DNA from: Perkinsus olseni
Lineage: Eukaryota; Perkinsozoa; Perkinsida; Perkinsidae
Assembly: GCA_013115135.1 (NCBI GenBank)
Contig: JABANP010000624.1
Coordinates: 1-26,922, forward strand
Direction of reading: 5' to 3'
Length of the DNA stretch: 26,922 nucleotides
The notes below the pieces were generated by a model that saw nothing but the letters and a program-made list of their open reading frames with translations, made no database searches and was not told the origin of the DNA. Made by a program: the position numbers and the translations under genes. Below are positions 20,335-26,922 of the stretch, piece after piece; the stretch's first letter is position 1; each line of letters starts with the position of its first letter.

Positions 20335-20662
20335 TGATGAGACCGAAGACTGTCTCATAGATGACCCGCTTCCCTCTCGTATAGGGATGCGCATCTCTGT
20401 TGCTACTGGTGTCTCAGCTGGTGTTCGACGTCCCCGCCGTTACTGGTCGTCAGGTAGGGTCTGTGGCGTGCGCAGGTCTGGCGCCCTGGATATCCTATGG
20501 GACGGCTCCGAAACGGCTGGCTGTGAAACTGTCCGAGTTGATGATGCCGAATTTAAAGTGTTGCGATGAGTTGCATGCTCAGTATTATTCCGTATATAAT
20601 CCGTAGCCATCTTGGCTCAAGACCTTAGTTGAGTTTTTGCGTTTCCCCAATTAGGATCTAAC
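20335..20662 (+). repeat. 5' LTR
   Basis: Begins TGATGAG and is 99.7% identical to the 3' LTR over 328 bp. The end may be one base further (A20663), giving TG...CA and leaving TGG as the first bases of a primer-binding site. It contains an untranslated copy of the Pol C-terminus (to 20569), TATATAAT at 20593-20600 and the spliced-leader sequence. Confidence 0.95.
20600..20621 (+). promoter_or_regulatory. Spliced-leader sequence inside the 5' LTR
   Basis: TCCGTAGCCATCTTGGCTCA plus AG matches the 22-nt dinoflagellate/perkinsid spliced leader (DCCGTAGCCATYTTGGCTCAAG). It is followed by ACC rather than the GT donor of a spliced-leader RNA gene, so it represents the leader as found on mature mRNA. 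The gag ATG is 42 nt after its 3' end. Confidence 0.9.
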
Positions 20663-22099
20663 ATGGCGACACCTTCCGACGAACTCCAAGCGGCAAGAAG
20701 CCAAATCCGTCAATCCAAGCGTGCACTCCGTGACACTCGTGAGAAGTTGAAGAACATCCTCGACGACGAGACCGACGACACCAAGAAGATTATCAATGAC
20801 CTTCAGGTTAAAGAAGTCAACCTGACCAAGTGCATCGAGGAACTCGAGTCCCGCATCGCTGAACTCGAGCTGTCCATCGACAACGAGCGTTCACAGATCG
20901 CTCGACAAGAAGGCCGGTCGAGAGTTGCGCTTCCGACATCCCCAACAGCTGAGAAGCAAAACAAGCATGCTATTTCATTATTCATGTCCGCCAGCGAGCA
21001 TGAGCAAGACGACAAACGTGACGACGACATCGACAACCACGAGACTCCCTCGAAGATACTCTCGTCCGCCTCCTCCGACCAGCTTACCGCGGCTGACCTT
21101 GGCGCTCTCTCGGTACCGTCTCTTCAGACTCCGTCATGCATTGGTGCCCATCTGTCCTTGCTGGAACAGCTCTTCCAGGAGGCCGGTGCTGGTACGATCA
21201 GCTCTGGTGTGTTCGTACCTCATGGACATCTGCGCATCACTGTGTACAACAAGCTGCTCGAGAGCGTCCAGTCCTGCGAGTTGGTATCGAGTGTTATTCA
21301 CGACATCGCCCAGAACAGCGAGTACAAATGGTCCGTGATCAAGGCTGAACTACAGCAGGAGTTTGCCCGTCGAGACCTTCTCAAGGCTGAGTACAACGCG
21401 GTCATGAGGTCTCTCTCCTTCTCTGGCCTTGGCACCGTGGAAACCTTCTTGCGGAAGGCCCTGGCTGCCTTTCGTATGTACCGTACTGTGTACGGCTCTG
21501 ACCGGGCTGAACTGCGGTCCATGACTAGATCCGTGGTCATGAAACTGCCAGAGAAGCTCCGGATATGTGTGGTTCAGAGTCTGCAGAGTGAAAAGGTTGG
21601 TAGTGGTGACTGGGAACTTGCCTTGCCGTTTGATGATACCAGTGGCCGTCCGTCTGTGATCTCTGTCATCAGATCTAACTGTCGTACCTTCCGAGATGCT
21701 GGTGTCTCTCTCGACAGTCATCACGGTTCCAACAACAACGGCAACCGTAACCACAGCAACGGCAAAGGCTACCACAACTCTACCGACCGAGTAGCTCAAG
21801 TATCTGACGGTAAAGGTGGTCGTGGCGAGTCTCTCTCCAAGTGGGCTGGCCGCTTCGCGGCTGTGTTTGTCGTCACTGGCCCTGGAGTCGCAGGCTCCCC
21901 CGAGAATCACGTCCACTACGACGATGCTCGACACTACCCCCGGAAAGATGGTAACGGCGTCATCTGGTTTCTGGCCTATAAGGATGAGGAGAATGGTTCC
22001 AAGATCATCGGTGACCTCTCCAGTGACCAGTTCGAGACCAGAAGGTTCGAGTTCCGTACCAGACGCCTCACATCTACCCCGGCACCGTCAAAAAACTAA
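20663..22099 (+). CDS. Gag polyprotein
   Basis: 478 aa in a single frame. The ATG overlaps the LTR end and the putative primer-binding site, so there is almost no leader after the LTR. Residues about 8-95 are heptad-like and highly charged (RAIRQS-type helices, EELESRIAELEL), predicting a coiled coil. A central region resembles capsid-like Gag by position only. The C-terminal third is basic with Asn/Gly/His-rich runs (SNNNGNRNHSNGKG), probably the nucleic-acid-binding part, but no CCHC zinc knuckle was found, which is unusual for this class. The last sense codons are AAA AAC before TAA and form the frameshift site into Pol. Confidence 0.85.
   Translation: MATPSDELQAARSQIRQSKRALRDTREKLKNILDDETDDTKKIINDLQVKEVNLTKCIEELESRIAELELSIDNERSQIARQEGRSRVALPTSPTAEKQNKHAISLFMSASEHEQDDKRDDDIDNHETPSKILSSASSDQLTAADLGALSVPSLQTPSCIGAHLSLLEQLFQEAGAGTISSGVFVPHGHLRITVYNKLLESVQSCELVSSVIHDIAQNSEYKWSVIKAELQQEFARRDLLKAEYNAVMRSLSFSGLGTVETFLRKALAAFRMYRTVYGSDRAELRSMTRSVVMKLPEKLRICVVQSLQSEKVGSGDWELALPFDDTSGRPSVISVIRSNCRTFRDAGVSLDSHHGSNNNGNRNHSNGKGYHNSTDRVAQVSDGKGGRGESLSKWAGRFAAVFVVTGPGVAGSPENHVHYDDARHYPRKDGNGVIWFLAYKDEENGSKIIGDLSSDQFETRRFEFRTRRLTSTPAPSKN
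20664..20681 (+). other. Putative primer-binding site
   Basis: TGGCGACACCTTCCGACG starts with TGG, as expected for pairing with the CCA end of a tRNA, right after the LTR. The tRNA was not identified. It is also the start of the gag coding sequence. Confidence 0.5.
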
Positions 22100-22149
22100 G
22101 TAGGCCTGATGCTGAGGTTCGCGAAACTCCTCTGCATCCTGCCGGCCTA
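22090..22149 (+). promoter_or_regulatory. Programmed -1 frameshift signal (gag to pol)
   Basis: A_AAA_AAC at 22090-22096 is in the zero frame of gag (tcA AAA AAC TAA), directly before the stop. After a 4-nt spacer comes a stem-loop. TAGGCC (22101-22106) pairs with GGCCTA (22144-22149), GATGC (22108-22112) with GCATC (22134-22138), and GAGG (22114-22117) with CCTC (22129-22132), separated by a T-T mismatch. Slipping back one base enters the frame that is open from 22096 through all of pol. Confidence 0.9.
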
Positions 22150-25100
22150 TCTACTGAAGTTTCGCAATCCGTCTCTCCTCCAGTTAGCGAGGATAGTGTC
22201 CTTGCTCTTTCGTCTGCTACCATTCCGCCCGAGATTCTGCTGCGCGGTGCCCTTCGTTCCACATCGTCTAGCACTTGGGACTCTGCCGTTGACGTTCCCG
22301 TTCTCGTGGACTCTGGCGCTGGTGGCAATTATTTACTTGTGTGTGGTACCGATGCTGACTCTCTTATTCATAGTTCAGGCGCTCTATTCACCCCGTCGAA
22401 GAGCTCCAGTCCTGTCCAGTCAGTGTCCCTTGCCGATGGCTCCCGTCGTACCATCAGCAAGTCCGTTGAGGTCACTATCGGTATCTACCCAGTCGGCTCG
22501 TGTGGTCGCGAATCCCTCGTCGGTCAGCAGCAGGTGACTCTCAGCGTGCTCCCCGTCTCACCTTGTCCTTTTCTCCGTCCAGGATCTTGGTGTACGCTCG
22601 CTGGTCGCAGTCTGCTGGCGCTCTGGGATCTGACTACCAAAGGCTCGACTTATGCTACGATAGGCGACGTATGTGTCTTCCGTACAAGCTCTCCCGATGA
22701 CCGTGCTTCGGAGACTCATACCCCCTGTCTGGCACTCTGTGACGATTCTGACGGCCCCGACCTGTCATCGACTGGCGTGGAGATCCAGCCTTCCTGTGAG
22801 TCGACTCCTAGCTCCATCAGTGTTGTGCCGTCCGATGACATCGTCCACCGTATTGAGCAGCTTCTTCAGCAGCTCTGTGATCAAGGGTGGCGCCCTCTTG
22901 TGCGATGCCCGAGTGAAGCTCTCCGTGTCAAGCTCCGTCGTCTAGCTCCTGATGAACCCCGTGACACCGATATCCAAGCCTTCTGTTTCACCGTCGACCT
23001 CTCCGCCTTCGACAAGTCGAAGGTTGGTCCACAGCGAGGCTATGCACGAGGGCTTTATAACCGGCTATCGAGCGTGGATAGGGAGACCTATGCGCGGCTC
23101 ATCAAAGACTACTTGGACCGAGGATGGTGGGCTTCCGTTGAGAAGTGTCAGCTAAACCGCATCGCCGACATCTCGCCGCCGATTCCCGTCTTCATGATCG
23201 GTGGTTCATCATCCAAGTCTTCTGCGACCGTAAAGAAGCCCAGATTAGTCTTGGATTGCCGAGCCATCAACGAAGGACTCCCGTCAACCAGTAGTGAGAA
23301 CCCTAGTGGCTCACTGATCATCAATGCTCTCCGCTGGTCTTCCCCCGTCGCCATAGCGAGCATTGATGCCCAGCAGGCGTTTTATCGCCTGCAGGTAAGC
23401 GGTCTCACACTGCTGTTAGTGAGTGCCCTCGGATGCTATACCAGCCGTCGCATCTGCTTTGGTCTCTCCCCAGGAACGTCTTCCCTACAATCCTCGTTGG
23501 GAACCCTCTTCTTCCTTGTGACCTACCTCTACATCAGTGGTTTCTGGAGCCTATATGTTGACGATGGCATACTGTCCGGGTCCGTCCGTCACCTCGTCTA
23601 CAACCTCACTGTGCTGGTCTATGCCATGCTCCTCTGCGGCTTCGCGGTGCAGTTGGCCAAGTTCGCATGCATATGCGAGCCCTCTCATGCAGCAGAACTG
23701 AATGAGTCTCTCAAGCCTCTCGGAACCGTGCCTTCAGAGTCTCTCTCGCTCCTGCGTACTTCGCTCTGCTACCGCCCTGGCTCTCTCGTACTCCACTGCT
23801 GTCGTGAAGAACGTCTCGACCGTGTGTACAAGTTTGCCTGCTCTGATACCATCTATCAGCTCTCCAAGTCCGCGGCATTCTCCTATGCTGGTGCCCTCTC
23901 GTATGATGTGGGAAGAGTCCATCCAGAATGCCGAAGCTGTTCGGATGGCATCCGATCGTTGCTGGGTCGCTGCTTGGCGAAGCAAGGATGGCAAACGGTG
24001 GTCAATCTCCGAAGTCAGCTGACCGCTCCACAACTGGCCGCCTACGACTACTTCATCCGATGGATGAAAGAGCTCTCCTCCCCGTCCGCTGCCAAGTGCT
24101 CGCACGTCACTCCATGCCCGTCAAATGATGAACTACCGGACCTTACCCTCGTGACCGACGCCTCTCGTTCCGGTGGTGGCTTCCTTGTACTTCGTGGCTC
24201 AGTGGAGGGCGGGAGCGAGACTGGTCTCGCAGATCTGCCGATGCTCTGCGGTGATGCCTTCCGGTGGTCTAGGACTCAGAGGAACTTCCATTCTAACCGC
24301 CGAGAAATGTTATCATTGGTGGTTGGACTCCGTGCCTGCGCCGACTTGGTGTGCCACTACTTCACAAACTCGAAGGACTCCTCCGATTGTGGTTCTCGCC
24401 GCCGACCCAAGGTGCATGTGCTGTCTGACAACAAGGCCGTCATCCACTGGTCTCGTGAGGATGCCCCCGCCTTGTTCAATAGTGGCCAAGCACTGGAGAA
24501 ACGAGCTCTCACTCGCCTTGTCCTTGTGGCAATGGACGAGCTGAAGGCTCTAAAACGTCATGCAGATATTGAGGTGAGACACGTTGAGGGTCGCAGTAAT
24601 ATCCTGGCTGATAGACTGTCACGTTTATACGATAGTGTGGTAGCTCCCGGGATTACTCTGAGTGACGTTCTCTGTGACGATCTTCCGAACTCTACTCCCG
24701 TGTGGCCAGAGGAATCCGATGATGACATCCGTTTCCTTTCTTTGGACTCTTCGCCTGAGCCACTCACTCATTGTTGTGATCCTTACACCCGTGATCGCCT
24801 GCTTCTCTTCCGTCACTGCGAGCAGAACGCCGGTGATGTCTCACTCGATCTGCGAACTGATTTTATTGGTCTTGTAGCTAGCTCTCCTTTCGAAGTATCG
24901 CCGTGCTTCGTGGAACATATAGCTACTCAGTGTTATGATTACTCGACCGTACTGTCGCGTGTCCGCTGTCTCCGTTTCATCCTTCGCCTTCTCCGTGCGA
25001 ATGCTGTGAGAGCGGACCTATCGGTCATCGAGTATTCAGGGGTGCCTTGCGACGCCGACAAGCGTGCCCTGGTCTGCGCTGCTCAGCGACACGACGAGTT

Positions 25101-26829
25101 CTGTTCTTCCACCCGGTCTCGAGGCCCTCCACCATGTGGCCCTTATGTGATATCTGATGACGGTGACCTCGATATTCCCTTGGTCTTGTTCCGATCCGGC
25201 AGTCCTTTCGGCACCGAAGTCTTCCAGTACGTACTCCCCAAGTCGGTGCCCAAGCTCCGTGAGAAGGTGCTGAAGGACGCCCACCTCCGTTCGGAACATC
25301 TGACCGTGAGGCCTACTCTGTCACTGGTGGTCGATTACCATCTCCCTGGTGCCACTCGTCAATGTCGTGATCTCCTAAGCAGGTGCATTACCTGCAAAAC
25401 TCTCCGAGCTCAGCGGTCGTGGTTATCACTTCCGTCGGTCCGTAGCGATGCGGCAGCTCTCGCTCATCTACCTCCGTACTGGCATGTCTCGGTGGACTTC
25501 CTGGCCGTTGGCAACCACGTCAAGCTTTTCAGTGCGGTGTGCATGTTCACTCGTCACATCACACTCTTCCGTGCCAAGTCGGAGACGAGCTCGGAGGCGT
25601 TACGGCTGCTGAAGCTCCTCAAGGCGAAGACTGGCTCTGTTCGCATTGTGACTTGCGACCGAGCCTCCTACTTCAGGTCGACCGATCAGTTCATCCGCCG
25701 TGTCGAGTCGGAGCTCGAGGCTCGTGTCTGCTTAGCCTCAAGCAGATCCCCGTGGGAGATCTGCTCGGAGTCACACAACGCTATTGTGGTCGACCGTCTT
25801 CGATGTATGCTTCGACACAGTTCTGGTAAGTGGCCTTCTGACCGTGATGATGAAGACCTACTGCTAGAGCGTCTAATGTCGATCATCAATTGTCGTCCGC
25901 TTGGTACCTTCCTGATCAGTCAAGGTTCTGCCGAGGTCGTCACTCCCGACAGCCTCTACTTCGGCCGGACGAGAGACGGTGGTGGTTCTCTGAGTGGTTC
26001 GAAGCCCACTTCTACCGATCACTCCCATCTCATGCCGAACAGACTGAAGGCCTTCCGTAACGTCTTCCTCAGCTCGGTGTGGTCGGAGCTCAAGAAGCGG
26101 TCTCTCACCAATGTGTCCTCCAAATGTAAGAACGGTCACGCCAAGCCTCAGGTATTCTATCCTGGTGATGCGGTGTTGGTCCACATGACTGGTCGCAAGT
26201 GCGGTATGGCTTTCCGCATGGGCCATGTGGTTCGTGCTTTCTCTCCTAGGCGTGTCCAAGTCCGATTCCCTGGTGGCCTTCTGACCTATGAGAACGCCTT
26301 CAACTTGGTCATTTTACGTCCCTTCCCAAGGCTTGACTCCGACATTCCTGTGGTGTCACGTGAAGGACTCCGTCTACGAGTACGGGGTGACCAGGCGGTT
26401 GATCAGTGGCGTTCTGGCGTCGTTACTCATGATCCTTGTGATCTTGATGACGACCGGGTTTGGGTACAGTTCGACAATGGTGATGCTCCGAAGTTCATCT
26501 CCCTCAGCTCTTGTCGATGGCAACCCTTAGACGAGAACATCAACAACAAGGCCGATAATGATGATGGTGCTCGCGTGCCCTCGCAAGGGGGGCGTGATGA
26601 GACCGAAGACTGTCTCATAGATGACCCGCTTCCCTCTCGTATAGGGATGCGCATCTCTGTTGCTACTGGTGTCTCAGCTGGTGTTCGACGTCCCCGCCGT
26701 TACTGGTCGTCAGGTAGGGTCTGTGGCGTGCGCAGGTCTGGCGCCCTGGATATCCTATGGGACGGCTCCGAAACGGCTGGCTGTGAAACTGTCCGAGTTG
26801 ATGATGCCGAATTTAAAGTGTTGCGATGA
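22096..26829 (+). CDS. Pol polyprotein (protease, RT, RNase H, integrase)
   Basis: Open without a stop from 22096 to 26829 and without an ATG near its start, so it is made only as Gag-Pol by -1 frameshifting. Residues counted from the codon at 22306: aspartic protease DSGA (from residue 2); reverse transcriptase with Asp354 (SIDAQQAFY) and YVDD (417-420); RNase H Asp618, Glu667, Asp708, Asp769; integrase HHCC zinc finger around codons 990-1030; DD(E/D) core with Asp1064, Asp1118 and a third acid that is either Glu1155 (spacing 36) or Asp1163 (in DRLRCML, aligned to the usual ERxNRTL). After the integrase come two small beta-rich repeats (WVQFDNGDAP and DILWDGSETAG), Tudor/SH3-like in look. 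The last 78 codons lie within the 3' LTR. Confidence 0.92.
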   Translation, partial: LSRPDAEVRETPLHPAGLSTEVSQSVSPPVSEDSVLALSSATIPPEILLRGALRSTSSSTWDSAVDVPVLVDSGAGGNYLLVCGTDADSLIHSSGALFTPSKSSSPVQSVSLADGSRRTISKSVEVTIGIYPVGSCGRESLVGQQQVTLSVLPVSPCPFLRPGSWCTLAGRSLLALWDLTTKGSTYATIGDVCVFRTSSPDDRASETHTPCLALCDDSDGPDLSSTGVEIQPSCESTPSSISVVPSDDIVHRIEQLLQQLCDQGWRPLVRCPSEALRVKLRRLAPDEPRDTDIQAFCFTVDLSAFDKSKVGPQRGYARGLYNRLSSVDRETYARLIKDYLDRGWWASVEKCQLNRIADISPPIPVFMIGGSSSKSSATVKKPRLVLDCRAINEGLPSTSSENPSGSLIINALRWSSPVAIASIDAQQAFYRLQVSGLTLLLVSALGCYTSRRICFGLSPGTSSLQSSLGTLFFLVTYLYISGFWSLYVDDGILSGSVRHLVYNLTVLVYAMLLCGFAVQLAKFACICEPSHAAELNESLKPLGTVPSESLSLLRTSLCYRPGSLVLHCCREERLDRVYKFACSDTIYQLSKSAAFSYAGALSYDVGRVHPECRSCSDGIRSLLGRCLAKQGWQTVVNLRSQLTAPQLAAYDYFIRWMKELSSPSAAKCSHVTPCPSNDELPDLTLVTDASRSGGGFLVLRGSVEGGSETGLADLPMLCGDAFRWSRTQRNFHSNRREMLSLVVGLRACADLVCHYFTNSKDSSDCGSRRRPKVHVLSDNKAVIHWSREDAPALFNSGQALEKRALTRLVLVAMDELKALKRHADIEVRHVEGRSNILADRLSRLYDSVVAPGITLSDVLCDDLPNSTPVWPEESDDDIRFLSLDSSPEPLTHCCDPYTRDRLLLFRHCEQNAGDVSLDLRTDFIGLVASSPFEVSPCFVEHIATQCYDYSTVLSRVRCLRFILRLLRANAVRADLSVIEYSGVPCDADKRALVCAAQRHDEFCSSTRSRGPPPCGPYVISDDGDLDIPLVLFRSGSPFGTEVFQYVLPKSVPKLREKVLKDAHLRSEHLTVRPTLSLVVDYHLPGATRQCRDLLSRCITCKTLRAQRSWLSLPSVRSDAAALAHLPPYWHVSVDFLAVGNHVKLFSAVCMFTRHITLFRAKSETSSEALRLLKLLKAKTGSVRIVTCDRASYFRSTDQFIRRVESELEARVCLASSRSPWEICSESHNAIVVDRLRCMLRHSSGKWPSDRDDEDLLLERLMSIINCRPLGTFLISQGSAEVVTPDSLYFGRTRDGGGSLSGSKPTSTDHSHLMPNRLKAFRNVFLSSVWSELKKRSLTNVSSKCKNGHAKPQVFYPGDAVLVHMTGRKCGMAFRMGHVVRAFSPRRVQVRFPGGLLTYENAFNLVILRPFPRLDSDIPVVSREGLRLRVRGDQAVDQWRSGVVTHDPCDLDDDRVWVQFDNGDAPKFISLSSCRWQPLDENINNKADNDDGARVPSQGGRDETEDCLIDDPLPSRIGMRISVATGVSAGVRRPRRYWSSGRVCGVRRSGALDILWDGSETAGCETVRVDDAEFKVLR
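26585..26592 (+). other. Putative polypurine tract
   Basis: AAGGGGGG lies two bases (CG) before the TG that starts the 3' LTR. This is the spacing expected when integrase trims two bases from the U3 end. Confidence 0.6.
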
Positions 26830-26922
26830 GTTGCATGCTCAGTATTATTCCGTATATAATCCGTAGCCATCTTGGCTCAAGACCTTAGTTGGGTTTTTGC
26901 GTTTCCCCAATTAGGATCTAAC
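26595..26922 (+). repeat. 3' LTR (reaches window end)
   Basis: Repeats 20335-20662 with one difference (G at 26892). Its first 235 bp encode the Pol C-terminus in frame, with the stop at 26827-26829. The right edge and target-site duplication are outside the window. Confidence 0.95.
26860..26881 (+). promoter_or_regulatory. Spliced-leader sequence inside the 3' LTR
   Basis: Exact second copy of the 22-nt leader-like sequence at 20600-20621, with the same TATATAAT immediately upstream. Confidence 0.9.

Larger units (their letters stand above)
20335..26922 (+). mobile_element. Young LTR retrotransposon with spliced-leader LTRs
   Basis: Direct repeats 20335-20662 and 26595-26922 flank gag and pol in the order protease, reverse transcriptase, RNase H, integrase. 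This order fits Ty3/gypsy-like or BEL/Pao-like elements; YVDD and an ADRLSR RNase H end are visible, but the clade cannot be fixed by eye. The LTRs differ only at 20632 (A) versus 26892 (G), so the insertion is recent. Both frames are intact. The window ends inside or at the end of the 3' LTR, so the target-site duplication cannot be checked. It lies just after exon 1 of a host gene, in the same orientation. Confidence 0.95.

Noticed and set aside
20387..20569. 60-aa frame in the 5' LTR
   Set aside because: It is the LTR duplicate of the Pol C-terminus, cut off from the rest of pol; not a separate gene.
21350..21934. 194-aa minus-strand frame inside gag
   Set aside because: It is a shadow of the gag reading frame, without motifs.
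22306..22311. Independent start for Pol at 22306
   Set aside because: The codon is GTG inside an already open frame running back to the slippery site; Gag-Pol frameshifting explains it better.

Overview
The window looks like nuclear DNA of a Perkinsus-like alveolate. Three things support this. The terminal repeats of an LTR retrotransposon carry a 22-nt sequence matching the dinoflagellate/perkinsid spliced leader. A protein kinase gene belongs to the MAP2/MAPK2 type typical of alveolates. The genes are cut by many short GT-AG introns (about 48-570 nt). The genus is an inference. No rRNA gene, complete tRNA, CRISPR array or bacterial operon was seen.

Layout. At 0.5-1.3 kb there is a decayed Tc1/mariner transposase (minus). 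At 1.53-3.79 kb lies a complete ten-exon alpha/beta hydrolase of the ABHD17/Bem46 type (minus, 274 aa, in phase throughout). At 4.10-8.03 kb lies a complete twelve-exon MAP kinase (minus, 437 aa). From 8.03 to 10.88 kb is a gene-free, partly AT-rich spacer full of short palindromes. At 10.88-16.51 kb is TYW1, the tRNA-wybutosine flavodoxin/radical-SAM enzyme (minus, at least 11 exons, one apparent 1-nt insertion). At 16.9-18.7 kb is a graveyard of mobile-element pieces: the end of a Ty3/gypsy-like pol, a 137-bp inverted duplication and dense palindromes. At 18.8-19.4 kb is a small lineage-specific gene (plus), and at 20.2 kb the first exon of a paralogue of it. That paralogue is cut just after its 5' splice site by a young LTR retrotransposon (20,335 to the window end; LTRs differ at 1 of 328 positions).

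The retrotransposon is the most informative unit. Gag and Pol lie in different frames, joined by an in-phase A_AAA_AAC slippery site immediately before the Gag stop and followed by a strong stem-loop. Pol has no ATG and contains protease, reverse transcriptase, RNase H and integrase; its last 78 codons lie inside the 3' LTR. The spliced-leader sequence sits in both LTRs, about 40 nt upstream of the gag start codon.

The most unexpected signal is a 20-nt micro-repeat architecture, w-x-w'-y-w (a 6-mer, one base, its reverse complement, one base, the same 6-mer). It recurs with eleven unrelated 6-mers, almost always in introns or spacers; chance would predict about 0.002 exact cases in the window. 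Introns of all three conserved genes also share a core AATTTyGyGGCGCG and tRNA T-arm/B-box-like stretches near 5' splice sites, as expected if some introns derive from mobile introners. All gene models come from reading the sequence by eye. Exon joins were checked for splice dinucleotides and phase, not against transcripts.
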